Shown one piece after another: positions 1 through 8,174 of a stretch of 64,000 nucleotides of DNA. How positions within the stretch are numbered: position 1 is the first letter of the stretch; each line of letters opens with the position of its first letter. Source of the stretch: Thermoactinospora rubra (GTDB lineage Bacteria; Actinomycetota; Actinomycetes; Streptosporangiales; Streptosporangiaceae); the NCBI RefSeq assembly GCF_002093975.1, contig NZ_KZ084336.1:1-64000 (forward strand), in the 5' to 3' direction. A program made the position numbers and the translations under genes. The notes beneath the pieces are model-generated. The model saw only the letters and a program-made list of their open reading frames with translations, did not search any database and was not told where the DNA came from.

Positions 1-40
1 GAGCAGCTTGCCACCACCCGCCAGAAAGAGGGTGCCCTAG
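1..40 (+). CDS. Possible 3' tail of an upstream gene (partial)
   Basis: One frame reads through from the window edge to a TAG at 38-40, giving a short basic tail ending RKRVP. Its last base is the first base of the response-regulator GTG. A sensor histidine kinase is the usual upstream partner of a NarL-type regulator and would fit such an overlap, but no kinase motif lies inside the window. This is inference from position only. Confidence 0.25.
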   Translation, partial: SSLPPPARKRVP

Positions 41-675
41 TGATCCGTGTCGTCGTCGCCGACGACCAGGCGCTGCTGCGGGGCAGCTTCAGTGTCCTGG
101 TCGACTCCGAGCCCGACCTGTGCGTCGTGGGGGAGGCCGCGACCGGTTTCGAGGCGGTGGAGCTGGCCCTGCGCGAGCGGCCCGACGTGGTGCTCATGGA
201 CGTCCGCATGCCGGGGATGGACGGCATCGAGGCCACGCGCCGGATCGGCGCCGCGGCCAGGGTGCTGATCGTCACCATGTTCGACCTCGACGCCTACGTC
301 TACGAGGGCCTGCGGGCCGGGGCGTCCGGCTTCCTGCTGAAGGACACCGCGCCCGCCGACCTGCTCAACGCGATCCGGGTCGTGGCCGCGGGGGAGGCCC
401 TGCTCGCGCCGTCGGTCACGCGGCGGCTCATCGAGGAGTTCGTCCGCGGCCGGGTCGCGCCGCGCTCCCTGGACGGGGTCACCGACCGCGAGCGGGAGGT
501 CCTGGTGCTGATCGCCCGCGGCCTGTCCAACGCCGAGATCGCCGCCTGCCTGCACCTGAGCCTGGCGACGGTCAAGACGCACATCGGGCGGCTGCTGGCC
601 AAGCTCCAGGCGCGCGACCGCGCCCAGCTGGTGATCGCCGCCTACGAGAGCGGGCTGGTCGGCCCGGCACGATAG
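40..675 (+). CDS. NarL/LuxR-type two-component response regulator
   Basis: This 211-residue cytoplasmic DNA-binding regulator has an N-terminal receiver domain (about 1-120) with acidic pair D8-D9, predicted phosphoacceptor D54 in VLMDVRMPG, the conserved Thr79 and Lys101 in FLLKDT. A LuxR-type helix-turn-helix follows at about 147-205, with the recognition segment SLATVKTHIGRLLAKL. The GTG at 40 was chosen because an AAAGAGG ribosome-binding site sits about nine bases upstream; the frame stays open further upstream. Phosphorylation by a partner histidine kinase, probably just outside the window, should control dimerisation and promoter binding. The target genes cannot be told from the sequence. 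The next gene begins 10 bases downstream but is not functionally related in any obvious way. Confidence 0.93.
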   Translation: MIRVVVADDQALLRGSFSVLVDSEPDLCVVGEAATGFEAVELALRERPDVVLMDVRMPGMDGIEATRRIGAAARVLIVTMFDLDAYVYEGLRAGASGFLLKDTAPADLLNAIRVVAAGEALLAPSVTRRLIEEFVRGRVAPRSLDGVTDREREVLVLIARGLSNAEIAACLHLSLATVKTHIGRLLAKLQARDRAQLVIAAYESGLVGPAR

Positions 676-685
676 CGTCCAAGGC

Positions 686-1183
686 GTGAAGGTCGTTTTC
701 CGCAAGTATGACGGGTCCCTCCACTGGCACCACCCGGGCCGGTTATTGGGGGAGGACGCCCACGGGGTGTGGGTGGGATGCGAGGCGGGCACCTCGGGAC
801 AACGCGGCCACGAGCCGCCGGTCGTGTGGGAGCGGGCGTTCGTGATGCTCTTCCCGCGCGACCGGTGGTGGGTGGCGCTGTTCAACGAGATGCCGCACAG
901 CTGCGAGGTCTATGTCGACGTCACCACGGTGCCGGTCTGGGCCGACGGCGAGGTCACGATGGTCGACCTGGACCTGGACGTGATACGGCGGCCCGGCGGG
1001 GAGGTCGTCCTCGACGACGCCGACGAGTTCGCGGACCACCGGGTGAAGTTCGGCTACCCGCCGGAGGTGGTCGCGCAGGCGGAGGCGTCGGCCGAGTGGC
1101 TGCTGGCGGCGGTCGCCGAGCACCGTGGCCCCTTCGGCGGCGCTCACGAGCCCTGGCTGGCCCAGGTGCGCTCGCCCGCCTGA
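686..1183 (+). CDS. DUF402 family protein
   Basis: The 165-residue protein matches the DUF402 family, whose characterised members (for example FomD-like proteins) hydrolyse nucleoside diphosphates or CDP/GDP conjugates with a divalent metal. Family-like features are the WWVALFNEMPHSCEVYVDV strand pattern in the middle and the acidic cluster VDLDLDV followed by VLDDADEFADHR near residues 95-117, where metal-binding acids of the family lie. The start is a GTG at 686 with only a weak CCAAGG site in front. The stop codon lies inside the first copy of a 35-bp direct repeat. The substrate is unknown; the family call is from recall of the motif pattern. Confidence 0.75.
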   Translation: MKVVFRKYDGSLHWHHPGRLLGEDAHGVWVGCEAGTSGQRGHEPPVVWERAFVMLFPRDRWWVALFNEMPHSCEVYVDVTTVPVWADGEVTMVDLDLDVIRRPGGEVVLDDADEFADHRVKFGYPPEVVAQAEASAEWLLAAVAEHRGPFGGAHEPWLAQVRSPA

Positions 1184-1295
1184 GCGGCTCGCCGTTCGCC
1201 TGCCTGAGCGGCGAGCTGAAGGACGTGGTGCTCATCGTGCCGCAGCTGTGCGTGGGTGGGCTCACCCGCCTGAGCGGCTCGCCGTTCGCCTGCCT
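1171..1295 (+). repeat. 35-bp direct repeat pair, 90 bp apart
   Basis: Bases 1171-1205 and 1261-1295 are identical except at the fourth base (G versus A). The first copy includes the DUF402 stop codon at 1181-1183, so the last codons of that gene are part of the repeat. A third fragment of the same flavour (GCTCGCCCG) lies near 1330. No coding frame is maintained across the pair, and no transposase or terminal inverted repeats are visible. Confidence 0.8.
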
Positions 1296-1351
1296 TGCGG
1301 CCCCAGGGTTCGCCCCGCTGGCGAAGGGCGCTCGCCCGTCGTGCGGCCGGC

Positions 1352-1500
1352 GTGATGCTGGTCCGGGAGGTGTTGCCCGCGTGAGCGGTGCGAGGCCCGC
1401 CGGGAGGGCTGTTGTTCGCTGGTGGGTGGTGAGGCTCGTTCGGAGGGTTGTTGCTCGTTGGGTGAGGGGCGTGATGCTCCTCCGAGAGGGCCGGTCGGTG
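1352..1500 (+). repeat. Degenerate tandem repeat, period about 38-41 bp
   Basis: Four imperfect units begin at about 1352, 1388, 1429 and 1471. Each starts with GTG, continues with a pattern like GGTCCGGGAGGGTTGTTG and ends with a GTGAG-like element. The units are strongly skewed to G and T on the plus strand. With the direct repeats at 1171-1295 they fill most of the 416-base spacer between the DUF402 gene and the aldehyde dehydrogenase, where no convincing gene is present. Function is unknown. Confidence 0.6.
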
Positions 1501-1515
1501 GCCGACCAGAAGAAT

Positions 1516-1529
1516 TGCAAACGGTTGCT
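1516..1529 (+). promoter_or_regulatory. Candidate LacI-family operator
   Basis: The sequence TGCAAACGGTTGCT matches 13 of 14 positions of the general LacI-family pattern TGNAANCGNTTNCA, with the typical central CG. It lies about 70 bases upstream of the aldehyde dehydrogenase start, and a possible -10 hexamer TATAGT lies at 1565-1570. It probably lets a LacI-type sugar or sugar-acid repressor control the dehydrogenase. No lacI-type gene is present in the window, so the regulator is encoded elsewhere. Confidence 0.55.
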
Positions 1530-1599
1530 GTCCCTGTGGAAGAATCGGCGCGGACCCGAGACGGTATAGTGGCGTGTGACATTGCACAGAGGTGAGCTG

Positions 1600-3069
1600 A
1601 TGATCTATGGGTACGACCCCAGGACCGGAGAGCCCGTCGGCGAGGGGTGGCCGGAAAGCGACGCCCGCCACGTGGACGCCGTCGTCTCGGCCGCCGCGGC
1701 GGCGGGAGAATCCTGGCGCGCCACCCCGGCCGCCGAACGTGCCCGGACACTGGAAGCGGTTGCAGAGGCGCTGACCGCCCACGTGGACGAGCTGTGGGCG
1801 CTGGCCGACCGGGAGACCGCGCTCGGCGAGGCCCGGCTGCGCGGCGAGGTCGCCCGCGCGGCCGGGCAGTTCCGGCTCTTCGCCCAGGTCATCCGCGACG
1901 GCGGCTACCTTGAGGCGATCATCGACCACGCCGACCCGTCGCTCACGCCGCCCCGGCCCGACGTGCGGCGCATGAAGCACCCCCTGCCCGGCGTGGTGGC
2001 GGTCTTCGCGGCCAGCAACTTCCCCTTCGCCTTCTCGGTGTCGGGCGGCGACACCGCCTCGGCGCTGGCCGCCGGATGCCCGGTCGTGGTCAAGGCGCAT
2101 CCGGCCCATCCCGGCACCTCCGAGCGGGTGGCCGAGGTCATCAGGACGGCCCTGCCCGACCCGGCCCTGCTCGACCTCGTCCACGGCATGGCGGCGGGCA
2201 AGGACCTGGTGCAGCACCCGCTCGTGGTCGCCGCCGGGTTCACCGGGTCCGTCCCGGGCGGCAAGGCCGTCCAGGCGCTCATCGCCGAGCGCGAGACGCC
2301 GATCCCGTTCTTCGGCGAGCTCGGCAGCGTCAACCCCGTGGTCGTGCTGCCCTCCGCCGACCGCTCCCAGCTCGCCTCCGGCTTCGCCGCCTCGCTGACG
2401 CTCGGCGCCGGCCAGTTCTGCACCAACCCGGGCCTGGTCTTCGTCCCCGAGGACCCCGGCCTGCTGAAGGAGCTGGCGGCGGCCGTCGAGGCGGCGACCG
2501 GCGGGCCGATGCTGGCCTCCCGCATCAGGGACGGCTACCTGAACGGCCTGGAGCGCCTGGGCGGGCTGCAGGTGCTGGCCGAGGGCCGGGCGGGGGAGGG
2601 CGCCTGGGCGGTGGCGCCCAAGGTCTTCACCGTGGACCTCGCGACCTTCGCCGAGGGGCTGCCGCACCTGGCCGAGGAGTGCTTCGGCCCGGCGTCCGTC
2701 GTCGTGACCTACCGCGACGTCGCCGACCTGCCGGGGGTGCTGGCCCGCCTCGACGGCTCGCTGACCGCCACCGTCCACGCCACCGACCCGGCCGAGGCCG
2801 CCTCCGTGGTGCCGGTGCTCCGCCGTACGGCGGGGCGGCTCATCTGGAACGGCTGGCCCACGGGCGTGGCGGTGTGCTGGGCGATGCACCACGGCGGCCC
2901 GTGGCCGGCCTCCACGTCCGCGCACACCTCCGTCGGCGCGACGGCCGTCGACCGGTGGCTGGCCCCCGCCGCCTACCAGGACTGGCCCGCCGAGCTGCTG
3001 CCGGACGAGCTCAAGGACGACAACCCGCTGGGCATCCCGCGCCGCGTGGACGGCCGCCTGGCCGGCTGA
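1600..3069 (+). CDS. NADP-dependent aldehyde dehydrogenase (2,5-dioxovalerate/ketoglutarate semialdehyde type)
   Basis: The 489-residue protein is an aldehyde dehydrogenase that oxidises an aldehyde to an acid. The overall sequence resembles the alpha-ketoglutarate-semialdehyde dehydrogenase branch used in pentose, sugar-acid or hydroxyproline catabolism. Visible motifs are the cofactor-binding FAASNFPFAFSVSGGDTASALA stretch split around N-F-P-F, the VVVKAHPAHP segment, the glycine-rich FTGSVPGG turn, the general-base glutamate in PIPFFGELGSVNP and the nucleophile cysteine in GAGQFCTNPGLV. The start chosen is the ATG at 1600, which has AGAGG seven bases upstream; an in-frame start at 1576 would add eight residues without a good site. 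It is monocistronic, behind the LacI-type operator and followed by a strong terminator. The exact substrate is inferred. Confidence 0.88.
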   Translation: MIYGYDPRTGEPVGEGWPESDARHVDAVVSAAAAAGESWRATPAAERARTLEAVAEALTAHVDELWALADRETALGEARLRGEVARAAGQFRLFAQVIRDGGYLEAIIDHADPSLTPPRPDVRRMKHPLPGVVAVFAASNFPFAFSVSGGDTASALAAGCPVVVKAHPAHPGTSERVAEVIRTALPDPALLDLVHGMAAGKDLVQHPLVVAAGFTGSVPGGKAVQALIAERETPIPFFGELGSVNPVVVLPSADRSQLASGFAASLTLGAGQFCTNPGLVFVPEDPGLLKELAAAVEAATGGPMLASRIRDGYLNGLERLGGLQVLAEGRAGEGAWAVAPKVFTVDLATFAEGLPHLAEECFGPASVVVTYRDVADLPGVLARLDGSLTATVHATDPAEAASVVPVLRRTAGRLIWNGWPTGVAVCWAMHHGGPWPASTSAHTSVGATAVDRWLAPAAYQDWPAELLPDELKDDNPLGIPRRVDGRLAG

Positions 3070-3077
3070 GGTGGACA

Positions 3078-3111
3078 GGCAGGCCGCCGGTTCGGGGGCC
3101 GGCGGCCTGCC
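3078..3111. terminator. Hairpin terminator between convergent genes
   Basis: A perfect 13-bp stem (GGCAGGCCGCCGG with its complement) encloses an 8-base loop, immediately after the aldehyde dehydrogenase stop and before the convergent amine oxidase stop at 3125. There is no clear T-run, as is common in high-GC actinomycetes. It could serve both strands. Confidence 0.75.
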
Positions 3112-3124
3112 GTACGGCGAGAGG

Positions 3125-4666
3125 TCAGACGGGGATCAGGTCGGGGCCGACGATGTGCCCCTGGTGGGGCTCGGGGTCGTTCTGGTCGTGGCGGAAGTGC
3201 CCGGCGTACCAGACGACCACGTTGGCGCCGTCGATGCTCTCGCCGTCGACGAACCGGTCGAGCCGGGCGCGGTTGTCGGGCCCGGGATTGCCGTCGGCCA
3301 GCTCGGTCGGCCGGTGACGCAGGAACCACAGGTCGGCCACGCCGTAGGCGTCCGCGGTGTTGTCGTGCTCGCCCGGGTGGATCTGGTAGCCGCGCCCGCT
3401 GGACTTGTCGCTCACCCGCCAGAACCTGGCCGGGTGCCGGCGCTTGCGCGCGGTCTCCTGCACGATCCGCACGGCCTCGGGGACGATCGAGCCGGTCTCG
3501 TCGAACTGCTCCACCACGTCGTTGGAGGCGCCGTCGATGTCGAAGTCGAACCGCCAGTAGACGTGGTGGCGGTGCCGCATGCAGGTGCGCTCGTTGCGCA
3601 CGCCGGCGAAGCCGAACCGGGGCTTGATCGTGCCGTCGTCGGCCAGCCGCCAGTCGGACATGTAGCGGTACCAGCCGGCGGCCAGCTCGCTGACGATGCG
3701 CAGCTCGCCGTCGTCGTAGTGGAAGGCGACGCCCTGGAAGTTGCCCGCGTCGTTGTCGGGCCGCTCCAGCATGGTCTTGGGCGGCCGGGTGCACAGCCGC
3801 CAGCCCCAGCCGACCGGGTCGGTGCCGGTGGCCGAGAAGCGGGTCTCCTCGTTCTGCCAGTCGCGGAAGGTGACGCCGTCCTCCTCGTACTGGACGTTGA
3901 GGATCGGCACGTGGGCCTGGCGCAGCACGATCCTGCCGCGGTAGCGGACGTTGCGCAGCTCCACCCCGGATCCGTCGCCGGTGGGGGTGGAGGCGCGCGG
4001 CCGGACCACGATGAGGTCCCACAGCTCCTCGCCGGCCTTGACGACGCGGACCCGGACCCGGTCCGGCCCGCCGCGGTCGCGCAGCGCCTCGACGCCCACC
4101 GGAAGGTGGGACTCGCAGTCGCCGGGGTGCATCGCCGGGTTCACCCCGGCGGGGGACCAGTCGACCGTGCCCGCCGCCACGTCGACCGCCACGATGCGGT
4201 GCTTGCGCTCGGCCGTCGGGTCGTAGATGCCCAGGGTGGGCCGCCGGGTGACGGTGCCGTCGGGGTTCTCCAGGTCCGCCAGCGGCGGCATGGGCTGGTA
4301 GATGACGGCTTCCGGCGGGAGGTCGGCGTGGCCGCGCAGCACCTGCGCGGCCCGGCGGAGCTCCTCGCCGCGCGGCACCGGCCGGTAGCCGCTGGGCCGG
4401 ACCTCGGCGCGCTCCGGAGCGTCGAGGGTGCCGCGCAGCTCGACCGCGCGGTTGGTCACGGGGCTGAACACGGTCGCGCGGAAAGGTGAGCGCTCGTCGG
4501 GGTCGTGGCCCAGGGCGGGAGCGGCCTCGGAGATCAGCTCTCCGGGGTCGGCGGCCTCCAGGTGGGCCAGCACCGCCGGGTTGCCGGCGGCCAGCTCGCG
4601 GACCTGCTCGGCCGATAACCCGGCCGTGGCGACCGCCTCGATGATGATCTGAACGTCCGCGCTCAT
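3125..4666 (-). CDS. Copper amine oxidase-family protein with altered cofactor motif
   Basis: The 513-residue protein aligns by eye with the catalytic region of copper/topaquinone amine oxidases, which deaminate primary amines to aldehydes. An HRHHVYWRFDFDIDG segment (from H365) corresponds to the HxH copper-ligand and R-x-D-x-D-x-D-G region. The C-terminal VVWYAGHFRH (about 485-493) corresponds to the third histidine ligand. The tyrosine normally converted to topaquinone sits in N-Y-D/E; here the equivalent stretch is G331-W-Y-R-Y335, so Tyr333 is kept but both neighbours differ. It is therefore either a divergent active oxidase or a homologue that does not form the cofactor. No signal peptide is seen. 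The ATG at 4666 is preceded by GGGGAGG. It stands alone and converges on the aldehyde dehydrogenase. Confidence 0.8.
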   Translation of the reverse strand: MSADVQIIIEAVATAGLSAEQVRELAAGNPAVLAHLEAADPGELISEAAPALGHDPDERSPFRATVFSPVTNRAVELRGTLDAPERAEVRPSGYRPVPRGEELRRAAQVLRGHADLPPEAVIYQPMPPLADLENPDGTVTRRPTLGIYDPTAERKHRIVAVDVAAGTVDWSPAGVNPAMHPGDCESHLPVGVEALRDRGGPDRVRVRVVKAGEELWDLIVVRPRASTPTGDGSGVELRNVRYRGRIVLRQAHVPILNVQYEEDGVTFRDWQNEETRFSATGTDPVGWGWRLCTRPPKTMLERPDNDAGNFQGVAFHYDDGELRIVSELAAGWYRYMSDWRLADDGTIKPRFGFAGVRNERTCMRHRHHVYWRFDFDIDGASNDVVEQFDETGSIVPEAVRIVQETARKRRHPARFWRVSDKSSGRGYQIHPGEHDNTADAYGVADLWFLRHRPTELADGNPGPDNRARLDRFVDGESIDGANVVVWYAGHFRHDQNDPEPHQGHIVGPDLIPV

Positions 4667-4779
4667 GCGCGCCTCCCCGTTTTGTGGTCAATGTCGTCAA
4701 TTCAGATGTTCACGAAGGAGGTCTAGTTCACACCGGGCCGATGCGGCGCGTCTGAGTGCTGTGACAGGTGTTGACGACG

Positions 4780-4792
4780 TACCTTTGGCATC
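4780..4792 (+). promoter_or_regulatory. Candidate leaderless promoter of ftsK
   Basis: TACCTT (4780-4785) fits the TANNNT -10 pattern and stands seven bases before the ftsK ATG, with no ribosome-binding site between them. That spacing is typical of leaderless actinobacterial transcripts. No good -35 is seen. Confidence 0.35.
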
Positions 4793-7288
4793 ATGGCCAC
4801 CCGTACGCCGAAAAGCGCATCCAAGGGGCCGGCGAAGCGGTCGGCCGCGTCCCGCTCGACCCCCGCGAAGCGGCCGGCGACGGGGGCGGCCCGACCCAGG
4901 GCGAAGGCGCCGGCGCGCAGGTCCGTGACCCACCAGGACCCGATCAGCTGGGTCTTCACGATGATCGGCAAGCTCGTCGTGGGCATCTGGATGCTGCTGG
5001 CGGGCGCCGTGGGCGCGGCGGCCAGGGCGCTGGGCAACCAGGCCAGGGAGCTGGACCCCGCGCACCGGCGCGACGGTGTGGGCCTGGCCGTGCTCGCCGG
5101 AGCCATCGTGCTGGCGGCCATGACGTGGCGCGACGCCCAGGGCACGGTGGCGAAGGTGGTCGACGGCGTGGTGCACGGCGTCTTCGGCTCGCTGGCGTGG
5201 GCGCTGCCGCTGCTGCTCGGGCTGCTGGCCTGGCGGTTCCTGCGGCACCCCGACCAGAACGCCGACACCGGCCGCATGGTGATCGGCTGGGGCGCCCTGC
5301 TCGCCGGAGTGCTGGGGATCATCCACGTGGCCAACGACACCCCCTACCCGTCGGGCGGCGGCAACGACACCATGGAGCGCGTCTCCCAGGCCGGGGGCAT
5401 CGTCGGGTTCCTCGTCTCCGCGCCGCCGGACAGCATCCTGCCGCCGTGGATCACCATCCCGCTGCTGCTCCTGCTGTCGGGCTTCGGCGTGCTGGTGATC
5501 ACCGCGACGCCCGTGCACAGGATCCCCGAACGGCTGGCCGAGCTGCGGCACATGCTGTTCGAGCGGAGCGCCCCCGCCCAGCCCGGGGAGCCGGTCAAGA
5601 AGAGGACGCGGCCCAAGAAGGACTCCGGGGACGCGCCGGACGGGGTCAAACCCTACGACACGCCGGTGCTCAAGGAGGGCGACAAGCGCGCCGACCACTC
5701 GCCGGAGATCGTGCCCGGCCTGGTGGATGAGGAGGAGGCGCCGGCGGTCAAGGCCAAGCCCGAGCCGCCGCTGCCCACTCCCGCGCCGCGCAAGGTCGAG
5801 CAGCTCGTGCTGTCGCCGCAGGCCGGGCCGTACGTGCTGCCGGACCTGGCGGTGCTCAAGCCGGGCAGCCCGCCCAAGCCCGCCACCAAGGCCAACAGCC
5901 AGGTGGTCAACGCGCTGACCAGCGTGCTGGAGCAGTTCGGCATCGACGCGCAGGTCATCGGCTTCACGCGGGGCCCGACCGTGACCCGCTACGAGATCGA
6001 GCTCGGCCCGGCCGTCAAGGTCGAGAAGGTCACCGCGCTCACCAAGAACATCGCCTATGCCGTTAAATCGGCAGATGTCAGGATCCTGTCCCCGATCCCC
6101 GGCAAGTCGGCGATCGGGGTGGAGATCCCGAACGCCGACAAGGACCTGGTGGCGCTCGGAGACGTCCTGCGCTCCCAGGTCGCCCAGGCCGACCACCACC
6201 CGATGATCGTGGGCCTGGGCAAGGACGTCGAGGGCCGCACGATCGTGGCGAACCTGGCCAAGATGCCGCACCTGCTCATCGCGGGCGCGACGGGCGCCGG
6301 CAAGTCGGTGTGCGTCAACGGCCTGATCACCAGCATCCTCATGCGCGCCACGCCCGATGAGGTGCGCATGGTGCTGGTCGACCCCAAGCGCGTGGAGCTG
6401 AGCGTCTACGAGGGCATCCCCCACCTCATCACCCCGATCATCACCAACCCGAAGAAGGCCGCCGAGGCCCTGGAATGGGTGGTGGGGGAGATGGACCGCC
6501 GCTACGACGACCTGGCCGCCAGCGGCTTCCGCCACGTGGACGAGTTCAACAAGGCCGTGCGGGCGGGCAAGCTGACCCCGCCGCCCGGCAGCGAGCGCGT
6601 CTACCAGCCCTACCCCTACCTGCTGGTCATCGTCGACGAGCTGGCCGACCTCATGATGGTCGCCCCGCGCGACGTGGAGGACTCCATCGTCCGCATCACC
6701 CAGCTGGCCCGCGCGGCGGGCATCCACCTGGTGATCGCCACCCAGCGGCCCAGCGTGGACGTCGTCACCGGCCTCATCAAGGCCAACGTGCCCTCCCGGC
6801 TGGCCTTCGCGGTCTCCAGCCTGACCGACTCGCGGGTCATCCTCGACCAGCCGGGCGCCGACAAGCTGGTCGGCCAGGGCGACGCGCTGTTCCTGCCGAT
6901 GGGCGCCAGCAAGCCCATCCGCATCCAGAACGCCTTCGTCAGCGAGAAGGAGATCGCCGAGGTCGTCGCGCACTGCAAGGCGCAGATGCAGGTGGAGTAC
7001 CGCCCGGACGTCACGGCCGTGGCCTCCGCCAAGCGCGAGATCGACGAGGAGATCGGCGACGACCTCGACCTGCTGCTGCAGGCGGCCGAGCTGGTCGTCA
7101 CCACGCAGTTCGGCTCCACGTCGATGCTCCAGCGCAAGCTGCGCGTCGGCTTCGCCAAGGCCGGACGCCTGATGGACCTGCTGGAGAGCCGCAACGTCGT
7201 CGGCCCCAGCGAGGGGTCGAAGGCCCGCGAGGTGCTGGCCAAACCGGACGATCTACCCCAGCTCCTTGCCGACTTGCGTGGCGAATGA
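4793..7288 (+). CDS. ftsK: DNA translocase FtsK/SpoIIIE
   Basis: This 831-residue membrane-anchored ATPase pumps chromosomal DNA through the closing septum during division or sporulation. A basic N-terminus rich in Lys, Arg and Ala (1-45) precedes several hydrophobic segments between about 50 and 245. A charged linker follows, then the motor with Walker A GATGAGKS at 498-505 and the Walker B-like LLVIVDELADLMM. The C-terminal winged-helix gamma domain (about 770-831, including TTQFGSTSMLQRKLRVG) reads KOPS-type DNA signals. Length and domain order are normal for actinobacterial FtsK. No Shine-Dalgarno precedes the ATG, which supports leaderless expression. It heads the collinear run ftsK, RodZ-like gene, rimO, pgsA, pncC, clgR. 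Confidence in the function is high. Confidence 0.97.
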   Translation: MATRTPKSASKGPAKRSAASRSTPAKRPATGAARPRAKAPARRSVTHQDPISWVFTMIGKLVVGIWMLLAGAVGAAARALGNQARELDPAHRRDGVGLAVLAGAIVLAAMTWRDAQGTVAKVVDGVVHGVFGSLAWALPLLLGLLAWRFLRHPDQNADTGRMVIGWGALLAGVLGIIHVANDTPYPSGGGNDTMERVSQAGGIVGFLVSAPPDSILPPWITIPLLLLLSGFGVLVITATPVHRIPERLAELRHMLFERSAPAQPGEPVKKRTRPKKDSGDAPDGVKPYDTPVLKEGDKRADHSPEIVPGLVDEEEAPAVKAKPEPPLPTPAPRKVEQLVLSPQAGPYVLPDLAVLKPGSPPKPATKANSQVVNALTSVLEQFGIDAQVIGFTRGPTVTRYEIELGPAVKVEKVTALTKNIAYAVKSADVRILSPIPGKSAIGVEIPNADKDLVALGDVLRSQVAQADHHPMIVGLGKDVEGRTIVANLAKMPHLLIAGATGAGKSVCVNGLITSILMRATPDEVRMVLVDPKRVELSVYEGIPHLITPIITNPKKAAEALEWVVGEMDRRYDDLAASGFRHVDEFNKAVRAGKLTPPPGSERVYQPYPYLLVIVDELADLMMVAPRDVEDSIVRITQLARAAGIHLVIATQRPSVDVVTGLIKANVPSRLAFAVSSLTDSRVILDQPGADKLVGQGDALFLPMGASKPIRIQNAFVSEKEIAEVVAHCKAQMQVEYRPDVTAVASAKREIDEEIGDDLDLLLQAAELVVTTQFGSTSMLQRKLRVGFAKAGRLMDLLESRNVVGPSEGSKAREVLAKPDDLPQLLADLRGE

Positions 7289-7358
7289 CCTTATCCGCTC
7301 CTGGGCATGGTGATAACTGATTGAATGTGTATCACTACGCATTGTCAGGGGCGGGGGC

Positions 7359-8138
7359 GTGATGGAGCAGAGCATCGGCGCCGTGCTGGCCGCGGCGCGG
7401 CGGCACAAGGGGCTGACGATCGGGCAGCTCAGCGCGATCACCCGCGTCAGGGAGGCGGTCCTGTGCGCGATGGAGCGCGACGACTTCTCCCTGTGCGGCG
7501 GCGACTTCTACGCCAGGGGGCACATCCGGGCCGTCTGCAAGGCGGTCGACCTGGATCCGGTCACCGTCGTGAAGCTCTACGACGAGCAGCACGGCGGCCC
7601 GCCCATGCCGGTGCGGGCCGCGGCCGCCTTCCAGGCCGAGCGCGCCATCAAGCTGGGGGAACGGCGCAGCGGGCCCAACTGGACCATGGCTCTGGGGGTG
7701 GCGCTGGCGATCGTGGTGGTGTTCGGCGTGGTCCGCGTCATGGGCGGGACCGGCGAGGTGCCCAGCACCGGCATCCAGCCCGCCAGCGTGCCCAGCCCGC
7801 TGCCCACCTCCGGCGCCGTGCGCCCGGCGCCCCACCATGGCGAGGCCCGCTCCACGGTCAACGAGGCGGCGGGGAAGCGGCACGTCGTGGTCGTGCGGAT
7901 GCGGGCGAAGCGGTCCTCCTACGTCAACGTGCGCGACGCCAAGGGCCGCAAGCTGTTCGCCGGCACCCTGTCCGCGGGCAAGTCCACCACGCTGAAGGCC
8001 CCCACGGGGATCGACGTGCTGCTCGGCGATGCCGGAGCGGTCTCACTGCAGGTCAACGGCAGGAATCTGGGCACGCTCGGCAGCAGCGGCGAGGTCGTGC
8101 GCAGGTCGTTCGGACCCTCCGCCCCCCGACCCAGGTGA
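7359..8138 (+). CDS. RodZ-like helix-turn-helix membrane protein
   Basis: The 259-residue protein has the RodZ architecture. An N-terminal HTH_25-type domain (about 1-85, IGAVLAAARRHKGLTIGQLS and a YARGHIRAVCKA helix) faces the cytoplasm. One transmembrane helix follows (about 108-127, ALGVALAIVVVFGVVRVM). A Pro/Ser-rich linker leads to an extracytoplasmic beta-rich DUF4115-like domain (about 168-250). RodZ proteins bind MreB or other division and cell-wall factors; in actinomycetes the partner is less clear. Translation may start at GTG 7359 or the adjacent ATG 7362, the latter slightly better placed behind GGCGGGGG. The gene sits 70 bases after ftsK, and rimO follows within 40 bases, so joint transcription is possible. 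Confidence 0.82.
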   Translation: MMEQSIGAVLAAARRHKGLTIGQLSAITRVREAVLCAMERDDFSLCGGDFYARGHIRAVCKAVDLDPVTVVKLYDEQHGGPPMPVRAAAAFQAERAIKLGERRSGPNWTMALGVALAIVVVFGVVRVMGGTGEVPSTGIQPASVPSPLPTSGAVRPAPHHGEARSTVNEAAGKRHVVVVRMRAKRSSYVNVRDAKGRKLFAGTLSAGKSTTLKAPTGIDVLLGDAGAVSLQVNGRNLGTLGSSGEVVRRSFGPSAPRPR

Positions 8139-8174
8139 AGGGAGTGGCACGGGGCCGATACCGTAGTAGGCACC

